Origin: Sophora flavescens
Lineage: Eukaryota; Streptophyta; Magnoliopsida; Fabales; Fabaceae
Direction of reading: 5' to 3'
Length of the DNA stretch: 64,000 bases
Assembly: GCA_030762895.1 (NCBI GenBank)
Contig: CM061063.1
Span: 53,833,196-53,897,195, forward strand
Position numbers and translations under genes: made by a program. The first letter of the stretch is position 1, and each line of letters starts with the position of its first letter. This document shows, piece after piece, positions 15,001 through 27,579 of the stretch. Below the pieces are notes generated by a model. That model was given only the letters and a program-made list of their open reading frames with translations. It was not told the DNA's origin and did no database searches.

Positions 15001-18000
15001 AGACCCCTAATTTTGACCCAAACCCTAATTTTAAGCCAAAACCCAAATTCTATCCCTAAGCCCATAATTTTGACACAGGACCCTAATTTTAACCCAAAAC
15101 ACTAATTCTAACCCTATTTTTGACCCACGACCTATTTTTAACTCAAAACCTAATTCAAACCCTAAATCAAACCCTAAACCCCAATTTGCACCCTAAATTT
15201 GACCCAACCCTAATTTTTCGAAAACCTAATTCTAACCCTAAACCCTAATTTTGACCCAAAACCCCAATTTTTAACCCAAAGCCCTAATTTTCACCCAAAA
15301 CATTAATTCTAACCCTATTTTTGACCCAAAATCCTATTTTTAACTCAAAACCCTAATTCAAACCCTAAACCCTAATTTGTACCAAAAACCCTAATTTTGA
15401 CCCAAAACCCTAGTTTTTACCCAGAGCCCAAATGTTGACCCAAAACCCTAATTCTAACCTTATTTTTGACCCAAAACCCTATTTTTAACTCAAAACCTTA
15501 ATTCAAACCCTAAACCCAAATTTTGACCCAAAACCCAAATTTGGACCCAAAACCCAAGTTTTAACCCAAACCCTAATTCTAGCGCTATTTTGACCCAAAA
15601 CCATAATTTTAACTCAAAACTCTAATTCAAACCCTAAACCCTAATTTTGACCTTAAACCCAAAATTTGACCCAAAAATCTAATTTAGACCCATAACCTAA
15701 ATTCTAACGTAAAACCCTAATTCTAACCCTATTTTTGACCCAAAACCACATTTTAAACTCAAAACCCAATTTCAAACCTTAAACCCTAAATCGCCCCGAA
15801 CCTAATTCTATCCTTATTTTTGACCCATAACCCTATTTTAAACTCAACCCTAACTCAAACCCAAACCCCTAATTTTGACCCAAACCTTAATTCTAACCCT
15901 ATTTTTGACCCAAAATCCAATATTTAACTCAAAACCTAATTCAAAACCTAAACCCTAATTTTGATCCTAAACCCGGTTTTTAACCAAAACCCTAATTCAA
16001 ACACAAACCCCTAATTTAGACCCAAAACCCAAATTTGGACCCAAAACCCAATTTTTAACCCAAACCCTAATTCTAGCCCTATTTTGACCCAAAACCATAT
16101 TTTTAACTCAAAACTCTATTTAAAGCCCTAAACCCTAATTTTGACCTTAAACCCAAAATTTGACCCAAAACCTAAACTAGACCCATAACCTATATTCTAT
16201 CGAAAAACCCTAATTCTAACCCTATTTTTGACCCAAAACACTCTTTTAAACTCAAAACCCAATTTCAAACCTTAAACCCTAACTCTGGACCAAACCAATT
16301 CTAACATTTTTTGACCCAAAACCCTATTTTAAACTCAACCCTAATTCAAACCCTAAACCCTAATTTTGATCCTAAACCTAAATTTGACCCAAACATTAAT
16401 TTTGACCCAAACCTATAACCCCTAATAACCTAACTAATTTTTTGACCAAACTATTTTTAATTCAAACCTTATTAACCCAAATTTTGACCCAAAACCTAAG
16501 TTTTAACTCAAAACACTAATTTAACCCTATTTTATTTTTGACCCAAAACCATAATTTTAACTCAAAACTCTAATTCAAACCCTAAACCAAACCCTAAACC
16601 CAATTTGACCCAAAATTAATTGACCCATAACCTAAATTCTAACGAAACCCTAATTCTAACCCTCTAAACCCTAATTTTAACTCAAAACCCCAATTTCAAA
16701 CCAAACCCTAATTCTCACCCAAATCCCGAATTCTAACCTTATTTTGACCCAAAACCCTATTTTTAGCTCAAAACCCTAATTCAAACCCAAACCCTAATTT
16801 TGACCCGAAACCCTAATTCTAACCCTATTTATGACCCAAAACCCTATTTTTAACTCAAAACCCTAATTCAAAACCTAAACCTAATTTTGATCCTAAACCC
16901 GATTTTACCAAAACCTAATTGTAACCCTAAACCCTAATTTTGACCCAAACCCAAATTTGGACCCAAAACCAAGTTTTAACCCACACCTAATTCTAGCCCT
17001 ATTTTGACCCAAAACCATATTTTAACTCAAAACTCTAATTCAAGCCCTAAACCTAATTTTGACCTTAAACCCAAAATTTGACCTAAAAACCTAATTTAGA
17101 CCCATAAGCAAATTTTAACGCAAAACCCTAATTCTAACCTATTTTTGACCCAAAACCCTGTTTAAACTCAAAGCCAATTTCAAACCTTAAACCTAAATCG
17201 CCCGAACCCTAATTCTAACCTTATTTTTGTCGCAAAACCCTATTTTAAACTCAACCCTAATTAAAACCGTAAACCTAAATTTTGATACTAAACCCTAAAT
17301 TTGACCCGAACACTAATTTGACCCCCAACCTAAGTCGACCCGAACCCTAATTTTGACCCAAAACCCTATTTTTAAGCCAAAACCCAAATTCTATCCTAAG
17401 CCATAATTTTTGACACGGGACCTAATTTTAACCCAAACACTAATTCTAACCCTATTTTTGACCCAAACCCTATTTTTAACTCAAAACCTAATTCAAACCT
17501 AAATCAAACCCTAAACCCCAATTTGCACCCTAAATTTGACCCGAACCCTAATTTTTCCAAAAACCTAATTCAACCTAAACCCTAATTTTGACCCAAAACC
17601 CAATTTTTACCCAAAGCCTAATTTTCACCCAAAACATTAATTCTAACCCATTTTTGACCCAAAACCTATTTTTAACTCAAAACCCTAATTCAAACCCTAA
17701 ACCCCTAATTTGAACCAAAACCTAATTTTTACCCAAAACCCTAGTTTTCCCGTAGGCCCAAATGTTGACCCAAAACCCTAATTCTAACCTTATTTTTGAC
17801 CCAAAAACCCTATTTTTAACTCAAAACCTTAATTCAAACCCTAAACCCAAATTTTGACCCAAACCCAAATTTGGACCCAAACCCAAGTTTAACCCAAACC
17901 CTAATTCTAGCCTATTTTGACCCAAAACCATAATTTTAACTCAAAACTCTAATTCAAACCCTAAACCTCAATTTTGACCTTAAACCCAAAATTTGACCCA

Positions 18001-18585
18001 AAACCTAATTTAGACCCATAACCCAAATTCTAACGCAAAACCCTAATTCTAACCCTATTTTTGACCCAAAACCCTCCTTTTAAACTCAAAACCCAATTTC
18101 AAACCTTAAACCCTAAAGCTTGAACCCTAATTCTATCCTTATTTTTGACCCAAAAACCTATTTTAAACTCAACCCTAATTCAAACCCAAACCCCAATTTT
18201 GACCCAAACCTAAATTCTAACCCTATTTTTGACCCAAAATCAATATTTAACTCAAAACCCTAATTCAAAACCTAAACCTAATTTTGATCCTAAACACGAT
18301 TTTTAAAAACCCAATTGTAACTCAAAGCCCTCATTTTGACCTAAAACCCCCATTGGACCCAAAACCCAATTTTTAACTCCACCTAATTCCTAGCCTATTT
18401 TGACCCAAACCATATTTTTAACTCAAAACTCTAATTCAAGCCCTAAACCCTAATTTTGACCTTAAACCCAAATTTGACCCAAAAACCTAATCTAGACCCA
18501 TAACTAGATTCTAACGAAAAACCCTAATTCTAACCCTATTTTTGACCCAAAATATAATTTTTAACTCAAACCCAATTTCAAACCT
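1..18585. repeat. Degenerate telomere-derived satellite array with ~2.42 kb higher-order repeat
   Basis: The whole stretch is built from CCCTAAA-like words: the heptamer itself, 12-mers such as CCCTAATTCTAA and 19-mers such as CCCTAATTTTGACCCAAAA (a 12-mer plus a 7-mer). A marker word, CCCAAAGCCCTAATTTT or its close variant preceded by TTGTAA, recurs at 75, 2481, 4895, 7318, 9741, 12160, 14571 and 16925. That gives a higher-order period of about 2.41-2.42 kb (2.35 kb for the last). A related half-unit with CCCAAACCCCTAATTTT lies about 1.44 kb before each marker, so each unit contains an older internal duplication. The C-rich strand is the plus strand, as at the left end of a chromosome, which suggests subtelomeric DNA. 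It could also be an interstitial array. No gene is present; short open frames here are translations of the repeat. Confidence 0.93.
15900..18585. repeat. Eroded distal part of the telomere-like array
   Basis: From about 15.9 kb the copies lose the near-identity seen to the left. Many 1-4 base deletions appear in CCCTAA words, and a collapsed patch lies around 16390-16640 where several subunits are missing. The period marker at 16925 is 2354 bases from the previous one instead of about 2415. The change runs up to the N gap, so it may be real erosion at the array edge or poor consensus next to an assembly break. Confidence 0.6.
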
Positions 18586-19085
18586 NNNNNNNNNNNNNNN
18601 NNNNNNNNNNNNNNNNNNNNNNNNNNNNNNNNNNNNNNNNNNNNNNNNNNNNNNNNNNNNNNNNNNNNNNNNNNNNNNNNNNNNNNNNNNNNNNNNNNNN
18701 NNNNNNNNNNNNNNNNNNNNNNNNNNNNNNNNNNNNNNNNNNNNNNNNNNNNNNNNNNNNNNNNNNNNNNNNNNNNNNNNNNNNNNNNNNNNNNNNNNNN
18801 NNNNNNNNNNNNNNNNNNNNNNNNNNNNNNNNNNNNNNNNNNNNNNNNNNNNNNNNNNNNNNNNNNNNNNNNNNNNNNNNNNNNNNNNNNNNNNNNNNNN
18901 NNNNNNNNNNNNNNNNNNNNNNNNNNNNNNNNNNNNNNNNNNNNNNNNNNNNNNNNNNNNNNNNNNNNNNNNNNNNNNNNNNNNNNNNNNNNNNNNNNNN
19001 NNNNNNNNNNNNNNNNNNNNNNNNNNNNNNNNNNNNNNNNNNNNNNNNNNNNNNNNNNNNNNNNNNNNNNNNNNNNNNNNNNNNN
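18586..19085. other. Assembly gap of 500 N
   Basis: Exactly 500 undetermined bases separate the telomere-like array from unique AT-rich sequence. A round number suggests a scaffolding placeholder and not a measured size. The true distance, and even the adjacency of the two sides, is unknown. Confidence 0.98.
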
Positions 19086-19660
19086 GGTAGAAACGTGAAA
19101 ACGTTGAAACATGGAGCAGTTGGGCATGAAGACCATGATCCAGTTAGTGGATAATGTTAATAATTAGCCTTGGGATAATAAAACACACACATTTGTATTA
19201 GGATAAATGTTAATAATTAAATTAGGATTTAGGAGATTATTTATTTGTCTATAAATAGTGATTAGCTTTACGTGCAAACAGTGAGATAGCAGTCTCACTC
19301 CAACCTATCCTCACACTCATAACAAGATCAACAAAGGAACATCCAAGTTTGCCTTCCAAATTTAAGTTTTTAGCATATTATTACATTAATGCAATTTCCT
19401 TATTCTTCCTCTCGCTTATTGCTTGCGTTTACGTTTTCAGAACGTTCTTTTAATCCTTTGAAGTTTAAAATCACACTCTTTAAATATTGCTCATTTATAT
19501 CTCATGCAAAATTTTATTTCTGCCCTTTTACGTTTCTTGCACCAATTTATTTTCAAGAAAGCGCACTTTATATTCACATGTCTTTAAATTTAAAAGCAAC
19601 CTTTATGTTTTCCGCACTTTTAAGTTTTCTTGAAGCATAGCCATTTCCATTTATATTATA
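19086..19660 (+). promoter_or_regulatory. LTR-like fragment with TATA box
   Basis: The AT-rich sequence has a TATA box (CTATAAATAG, about 19250) followed by a transcript-leader-like stretch with a CAGTCTCACTCC motif, then a pyrimidine-rich tract. This layout (U3, TATA, R/U5) is typical of plant LTR retrotransposons. No terminal TG/CA pair or partner copy is visible because the left side is lost in the gap. A decayed host promoter is the alternative. Confidence 0.35.
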
Positions 19661-21139
19661 TTAGTTTATGTTTTGCCGTCTTATAATCTTCCTAATTGCA
19701 ATATTTTTACCTTTCATTTATGTTTCTGTCAAAATTTACATTTCTCGCACTTTTTACTTTTCACTTGTTTCAATCTGTTCGGCTCAATATCAAAACTTCG
19801 TTTTGACAAACATCAACAGATTGTCAAAGAGATGGAAGACCTACCAAATCACCCGATAAATATTGTTGTTGACTGCCAGGAAAGGAAAATTGTTTCCACA
19901 CCATTCAACACAGGAAAGGTGACGCGCGGTGGGTCTTTTGGGATCATGCAGGTGTTGGAGGCTGTTGGCAGAGTGAGCGTTGAGGCTGTTGGTGGCGATT
20001 CTATATATGAGGTAAAGGTGGTCAATGGTGGGTGGTCATGGAGGTCAGTGTGGTGTGGGAAGGTGAGGTGGAAGGATAGCATTGTTTTCTAGGACATTTT
20101 AATTTAACTAAGTTTTCGAGTTTTTATTTTAATTTTCATAAAGGTATTCTCATTTTATATAGAATGTAATGAAGTGTAAATTAAGTGTGAGGATGAACTT
20201 GTTTATAAGAGATATAACTGTAGAGAAAACTTGATTATACGGTAACATTTTATCCTCTCTATTAAAGACTCTTTTCATGTTATGATGGCAGGTTTCTTAT
20301 CTAATTATCTTGATTGAATGATTTTCGCGTTGAAGGGAGAAGATATTCTATTATTGGGTTGGGTATCGCTATCATGTCCTAGAATGCCAGCCAGTCCTTT
20401 ATCTTATGAGACATGTTAGGAATTTTAAAATATACTGATTTTCTTTAGATTTAATTTTAAAAGAAATAAATACAAGAATAATATAAACCATAATAAAGTA
20501 AATATAATAATAAAAATATCAAAAAATATATTTGGCATATTTTCTGAAATCAAATAATATCAAACATAGTTAAATCAAATATAACAACTCGATCTTAATA
20601 AAAACTCAGCTCCATAACACATGTATTATTAACAGCTTAAGACTATGCCTATTTCTATAACAAACCTGTAAATAGTACGACACTATCACATTTTAAAGGA
20701 TCTCAATTGCAGAAAAATACTTTAGTGAATTTAGAATAATTATTGTTGGTTACTTTCGAAAAATTAGTTTCAATAACTTATTAAAAAATGGTGATAATTT
20801 TCTTTCCTTATTCACTAAATTAAAAGACTACATCCCAAATTACTACACATATCACATTATGTGTAACATTTGAAACACCATTTGTTTTAATATTGAAATT
20901 TACTTATAATTATGTTTTATATTTTTATGCGAGACTTAGAAAATTATTGTGGGTTCTACTTTCGGTCTCACTTAAATGTAGGATCTTTTGATTTCATTGA
21001 GTTGGAAAGTCCCGTGAAACGGCAATTAATTCATTGTGATATAATTATCTTTTGCTCAAGACCTAATTTAATTAAGTGAGCAGAAAGACTTAAGATTTTA
21101 TTTTATTTCCTACAATTCTGTATTTTAGAATTATTTCAT
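19661..21139. other. Unassigned AT-rich sequence
   Basis: No recognisable gene. A short open frame (19673-20092, plus) covers a locally GT-rich patch (about 19900-20080) rich in GGTGG words. Its predicted product has no motif I recognise, and another frame is open on the opposite strand, so coding is doubtful. From 20400 to 21140 the sequence is AT-rich and without repeats, likely old transposon debris. Confidence 0.5.
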
Positions 21140-24130
21140 TAAAAATAAAATAATTCTACCACGTTTTCTGGACGGAATACGTAATCAGGTAAGCAGCCAG
21201 TGGATTTTGAGCGTCAGAAGCCGAGATAAAGTTTATATTAGGATTTTGAGATGGTCATGGGGATGAATCATACTTTTAAGTCTAGAAGGTTCTACAAGGT
21301 TAGAGTAAAAATTTAGATTTTAAACCCAAGTCCCTGAACTTTAATCATTACACTTTGGTCCCTAAGTTAGTTTCTAAGTTTTTTCAAGTGAATTGGGATA
21401 GAATCATTGTTCCCAATCTCTTATTGGACCATAATATGAAGCCCAAATTTTTGTCCATAGTTAATTAGTAAAGTATTTGAAACTATACAAGTTTCCTATG
21501 TCATGTAGCTTAAAATCTTTAAGTGGGCCCCACAAAAAATGGTGAAAGCCCCAATTTAGTAGGCGTCATGGCTTGGCCCGAGGGAGAGGGCTGCCCTCAT
21601 AATTTTGGATGAGTCAAAGAATGTTCTAGAATGTTTCTACATTCTTCTACGTGTCCCTACCATCTTCTAAAATTTCTAAACTCTTCTTGATTCTTGGGAT
21701 AAAGTATCTTGTGGAGAAAAAAATCAGCCAAAGTTAGTCAAAGATAAGACCACATTTAATGTGTCAAATAATATCATTACAATTTATTGGCAATTTGCCA
21801 AATAGTCCCTATACTTTTGGAGATCTTTGCAAAAATGGTCCCTAAAGGAAGTATTTGCATTTCAATCCCTTGAACAAGACAACTCATCCATACTATATCC
21901 TTCCAAGATGGCACTTCACCCATCTCTATAAATACCTTCTCTCACATTTCATTTAGCTTTATTGCCATTTGTTCAAGAAAACGTAAAGTTCATAAGTCTT
22001 TTAGTGTCAAATTGTGAAGCAAGTTCTTGGATTTGCTTTTGTCATTGATCTTCAAGAGGTAAATCCTAATCTTCTTTGTAATCATGCCTATGTTCTTTAA
22101 TAAGTTTTTGATTCAAAGTCTATTTCATCTATGTTCATCACTTTTAAGTTTTTAGATTCGTAATTTCTTTTGAAAATCCATAACTAATTCCTAGGAAACA
22201 TACCTTTTGAGAAGAAACCGATTACAGTGAACTTATAATCATATCTATTTTCATCATCTGAGAATCATATGATCATGAGAAATTTCTTTCCTTGATTTAC
22301 GGGACGGTCGAATCTAGGACAAAATAAGTGTTTATAGGTTTTTTTTTCATTTTCATGTCTTGATTCATGATTCAATCTTTAGTACCTTGATAATTCTTGT
22401 ATAGAAGATCAAAAAATCAAACTCTAACCTATTTGTTTCATAAAGTAGAACCCCAGTTTTAGATGAGATTTGATGAGTTTTGTTCAAAGTTTTCATTAAT
22501 GACCTTAGTAATCCAAGCTATTAGTATTGTATTCTTAATAAATCCAAGTTTGGTTTATCAAACTAAAAACCCTAGCCCTATGATCATGCCAAGAGTCGAA
22601 TCTAAGTATATGAGGGTTAGGAAGATTTTTGAGGTTTAAGATTTAGTTGTTTAGCCATCAATCCATGATCTTGGTTGATTAGGACCATTAATCCCATGAT
22701 TTAATCATGATTAGAAATTTTTAGTCACCCCCAAAACCCTAAGAGGCGGACCTATTAGAGAGGATTAGGTGTTTGTTTAGTTTGTTTTGATTGGTTGTTG
22801 GATGTGTTGTTGAAGGTTAATTGTTTCGACGTATCGAGGTTTTGAGCAAAAGACAGAGTTCCGTTATTTCAGAGCTTCAAGAGGTAAGGGAGCTTACCCG
22901 AGGGATTTTCTCAACATTTATTTGCTTTTAGTGTGGTTTATGATTTATATGTGTTGTAGTTGTTGTTTTGTTGTTTACGTTGTGTTTTTTATCGTGTATC
23001 GTGTTGGTGTTTTAATTTATTTAATTATCTGGCAGTTTGTATATTATATAGCTATGATGCATGATCTTCCCGGGATATACTTTGATAATTGCTGTTGAAC
23101 AAGTTATTCATGAGTGTTGTTTGAGAAGCCCGATAGCTGGTTAGTCACAAGCGACAATCGATAAAGCTATTGTAAAGCGTTTGGAAAAATTATATTCAAT
23201 GTTTTATGGGAAATGTTGGGGAGATAATAGGGGTGGAGGAAATATTATTTTGAAAAAATAATGAGTTTTGAGAAAATATTATTATTTTCAATGATTTGTT
23301 AGTTAAAAAGTAATTTGTGAGTCACAATGAGAAGCGGCTTAGTGAAAATATTTTTTGCAACGCTAATTTTTACGTAAGAATTGAATATTACAAATATTAT
23401 TTTGTGAAATTATTTAGTGAAAATAAGTTAATTAGAATTTTAGAAAATTATTTAAGTGGAAAAAACTAAATTTTGGCTTAAAAAGCCTTAAAAATAAGAT
23501 TTGACGGCAAAATTGGAAGTAGTGTAGACGGCATAGTATTTTGAATCAGCGGTACATTTTTGAAGAAGTTAAAACCTCAAGTGACTCATTGGTTTTTAAA
23601 AACTAAGTTTTTATTATTTAAGGATTTTATTAATGAATTTTCAGGCAATTGGAAAAGAACTTTCGAAAAACCAACAATTAATTCAACGGCGTGTTGAAAG
23701 GCAGTTGAACTAGTACCTAGAGGTGGTACTAAGGTTACGTGTTGTTATGAACTTGGGGTCATTTGGACCTTGGAGGTTAACGCTGCTTGTATACGTGGTG
23801 TATACCGGGTATTAAACATTTAAGATGTTTTCTATTACCACTTAACCATGAGTGCATCGTGAGAGGTGTAGTGATTGAGCACTCGGATGGGAGGTCATTA
23901 GTTTTAATGAAAGTTTTAAAGATGGTTAAACGTGTGAGCTGAATATCCATTTTGAGCTTGGCAAGGAAAATCGAACACAAAAGAAAGGAGTGCAAAGAAC
24001 GAGTGTTTTCCATGCTTTGGCGAGACGTAGCGTGTTGCGCCGCGTGCCTGGTGTTGGGCTGCGTGCTCGGTGTTACGCGCTGCAGTTCAGAGTCGCGATC
24101 AGCACTCATTTCACAGTTGGGCTATTCCTC
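21140..24130 (+). mobile_element. Decayed Ty3/Gypsy (Tekay/Del-like) LTR remnant
   Basis: Several blocks follow the layout of the long LTRs elsewhere in this window. There is a TATA box, CTCTATAAATACC, at about 21926. Phrases such as CTTCAAGAGGTAA occur at about 22050 and 22877, followed by a GGGAGCTTACC-like stretch; LTR B has the related AAAGGTAAAGGGAGTTTACC (53185). A late block, GATTGAGCACTCGGA (23873), has a close match on the minus strand of the LTR at 55600-58862. Neither TGTAACACC nor GTGTTACA termini are found, so the ends are approximate. It is either a degraded solo LTR or a truncated element. Confidence 0.5.
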
Positions 24131-25388
24131 ATGAGATTAATGTGAATGTTTAGATGATGTAATGCGGTGTTCATGCTTTTTCCAATGTTGATGTTCAAAA
24201 GGTTGAAACCCACTTGATAAAAAATTGTATGCTATAATTGAGATGTTTATGTATATGTGTATGTGTCTTCTTTTGTGCGAGCATTTAGTTATCATGTCAA
24301 CCTATATTGGCGTCTCATCTTCAAACATATGGAGTAGCACAAGGGTATGACCCTACAAGAAGTTAGCGGAGGTTGTTCGTTCGGGGCATGATGTTGTTGT
24401 TCTCATGGGTTGCAATGCGTTCATTCTCACCAGCTTAGGTCCTATTGTGTTATATTATGTTTTAAGAATAAATTAATCTATAGATCTAGGGTGAAAACAT
24501 ATATAAGTGAGAGATAGGTGTATAACTTATATCGTATGTATTTAAGTGTGGTTTGATTCATTGTTGTTGTTTTTGAGGTTAAAAGAAAAAAATTATCACC
24601 ATATTTTGAAAATATAAACGTTGAGAAAACATTATTTTCCACAGTAACTTGCACAAATTATAAGTTTTATTTCCGTAATGGAGTTAATCATTGATGACAC
24701 GAGTTGAGGGTCACAATATGCATAACATAGTGCGTCGTGTTAATATCATCGTCGACCTTTATCTTCCCAGGGTCATCGGTTACTCGTAAACAAAGTAAAA
24801 GTGAAAGAAAGCCACACTAAATGAAGAAAACTTCAAACAAACCTAGTGGAGTCTAATCTACTACAACTAAAAAAGGCTCACCGCAACCATATTTAGCGAC
24901 AACAAAGTCCCACTATCCTATAGTTAGGTCACTACCCTACAGCTGGTCAACTCTAAGGAAAACCATTGGGGAAGTCCTTTTATAGACTTCTACCAGGAGG
25001 AGGTGAATCCGGGAGAGAACGTCACCACATCGCCTTTACTGAGGTACCCCTTTTGCATCCTCCAGGAGGATGGATGGGTCCTCAACTGGATCCGATGATC
25101 CTCCTCATCAACATCACTGGATCCCAACATGTACTAAGATTATAGGAATTGAAGGTGCATTAGAGGTAAATCTTACAGGTAGAGGTTCAAACATAATGGG
25201 GAGGAAAGTACTAAGATCTCCCTGTTGACGAGATATTGCTTAGAATCATCCAGATAGGTGGGAGTGACACTTGATAGTCTATACTATGTACTAGTTTTTG
25301 CAGCTGTCCATCTACTATGATCCCTGATAAAGTCCTGTTTGGACACGTATAGACAAAGACTCAGCTCAAGGTTGATCTCCAGCACGCA
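24131..25388. other. Unassigned sequence between LTR remnants
   Basis: No gene, terminal repeat or simple repeat is recognised. Base composition becomes less AT-rich around 24900-25150, which includes a local duplicated AGGAGGA-type phrase. It directly abuts the TGTAACACC terminus of the Gypsy LTR at 25389. Confidence 0.4.
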
Positions 25389-25423
25389 TGTAACACCAAT
25401 TTTTTTTTATTCTTCAATAATAA

Positions 25424-25425
<2 letters not shown>

Positions 25426-25463
<38 letters not shown>

Positions 25464-25473
25464 ATATATATAT

Positions 25474-25527
<54 letters not shown>
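25426..25527. repeat. Compound (AT)n(TG)n microsatellite in LTR A
   Basis: About 47 bases of AT repeat are followed by about 52 bases of TG repeat, close to the 5' end of LTR A. LTR B has only the AT part at the matching place (44814-44856), so the TG tract arose or expanded in copy A alone. Confidence 0.97.
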
Positions 25528-25529
<2 letters not shown>

Positions 25530-26145
25530 AATATATGGTTATTTTATTTTATTTGGATTGATTAATTATTTGAATAATTATTTTAACTATTATTATGTGA
25601 TTATAGGTGAGTAATTTTAATTACGATTTAAAATGATTTTATCAAGTGAGTTAGCATTGCTTTTATTTTAGTGAATGCCTTACTTGAAACAATAATATTA
25701 TGTTATTGTCACTATTAGTTTTTTTTTTAGAAAAATATTTTATATAATATGATTTAAGGGAAAAATATTTCCATATTTTCATTCTATTTAATTTTAGAGT
25801 TAAAAAATAAAGCGGTTTGGAAGTATCGAAGATTACTTTTGAATCATTGATTTTCTTGGTAGATCAATTCAATTGCTCAATCTTTACCTCTATTTTGAAT
25901 TTTGAAATTTTATATTTGTCACCAATTGTTTTTAGATCCAAGGGACAATATTATTTCCTTCTTTTTCTAGATTTAATCTCAATCAGTTATTTTACCCACA
26001 ACCACTAAGTAATTGAAAAATAAATGAAAAACCCAAACCACTTTCCCTTCCAGGCTGCAAGACTCCCCTCCCCTTCTTTCTTCTTTATTTAACCTCACAT
26101 CTCACTTTATCTTTACCATGCCAAAGAAAGAGAAAAAGTACTTTC

Positions 26146-27578
26146 TGTTGGGTAATGTGTTACATTGGTGTAAGCCTAGAGGCCCAGTATTTTTCTTAGA
26201 CTACATTTGTATCTTGCCATTATATATATATATATATAATATGATATAGATAGATATGATATAGGCATTCCAATATATTGTGTTACTTGTTTTAAACATA
26301 ATAAAGTCCTTAGAATAGAAATTTCCCTTTAATAGAATATCCCATACATGACCTGATCGTGAGAGACTTTGAACAATGAAATCCTATTCTTAAATATCCG
26401 TAGTCATATTTTTATTAATAAGGTCAATAATAATACATTGAGACTATTATGTGTGCAGACCGATGACCATATCTCATGGGTCATGGAATACTGAGAATAT
26501 CGAGTCGCCACAATACAATTTAGTAAATAATGATGTCACCGATTGACCCGACCATGAGAACACTACATGGGAGGCGTTATGTGAGTGTCATAATTAGTTC
26601 CTAGTGACATGGTGTAATGCAATCAATTAAATACGCTACGATCCCCACATGAGAGTCATGTGCTTAATATCTCAACGTAAATCGTATAGGATGATTAGAA
26701 GAACAGACCGTTAGACCACCATGAGCCATGCAGAGAATGAGTGACCTAGATGGAATTTGTCCTCATAATACTGGGTGAGTAATCATCTGTGGGCCCCCGA
26801 TAGAGTGAGATGTAAAATGCATGAGTCTTAGAAACAATGAGTCAATATGTAGATATTGACTCTCATTTTGTGTATAAGTCTACTCGGCATATGGGGTGAA
26901 ACTGATATTGAACCATACAAGAGTTACATTCTATGTCTTGTGTCTGATATAGATATATGGACAAAGGGATAATAATGCACATGAATATTTGTCATGTAAA
27001 GGTTTGCGACAAATCACTGACTTTCTACATACTTAGGTGGCAAGTGATGTATTGCTAGATACCGCTCACTGTTTGTAATATTATGGATTTAATATTACTA
27101 CTAACGTTTTGGGAATTACCTAGGGTCACATACAAGAGCGGATGAAAAGAAGCATTAAAAGGAGAGTTGGACTCTTAGTCCATTGGGCCTAGCGCATAGT
27201 ACATGGGCTTAGGTCAAAGCAGCTGTCACTAACTCAAAAAAGGAGGTGCTACATAAGTAGACCACTTAAGCTATTGTGCCTACACGGTTTTTACCCCAGG
27301 CTATTATAGAGAGTGAAAGTGAGCAAGAGGCGATCTCCAAGCTAGCACTTCTGAGCGGAGGAGATGCTTCGTGATTACGTGATTAGACGTTCACGAGATG
27401 CTCGTTCGTGTGGATACCTTAGAACATCGTTCGTCGGTGTTCGTGATAAGCGATTTCAATCAATTGTCATCGCTTCATGAGGTAAATCTTAACCAGAATC
27501 ATGACCATTCGCAAGGATCCTTCATGGGAATTTATTTTTCCCTCTGCGTTATTTTGTTTTATACGCAAATTCCCAGCA
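26146..27578 (+). repeat. Copia 5' LTR
   Basis: Aligns along its length with 39253-40650: shared blocks include ACATTTGTATCTTGCCA (about 26205/39294), ATTGAGACTATTATGTGTGC and the final TTTTATACGCAAATTCCC. About 17 bases (26152-26168, including GTAATGTGTTACATT) sit just after the TGTTGG start and are absent from the right LTR. Many other small indels separate the two LTRs, so the insertion is not recent. Confidence 0.9.
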
Positions 27579-27579
27579 A

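Noticed and set aside
1..18585. Functional telomere
   Set aside because: Perfect tandem CCCTAAA runs are at most two to three units long; the sequence is a diverged telomere-derived satellite.
18542..19136. Long open frames on both strands across 18.6-19.1 kb
   Set aside because: They consist almost entirely of undetermined bases in the 500-N gap.
19849..20082. Overlapping open frames on both strands in a GT-rich patch
   Set aside because: No known motif, both strands open owing to composition, and no start or splice context that favours either.
25339..25614. Open frame with alternating Ile/Tyr and Cys/Val residues
   Set aside because: Translation of the (AT)n(TG)n microsatellite.
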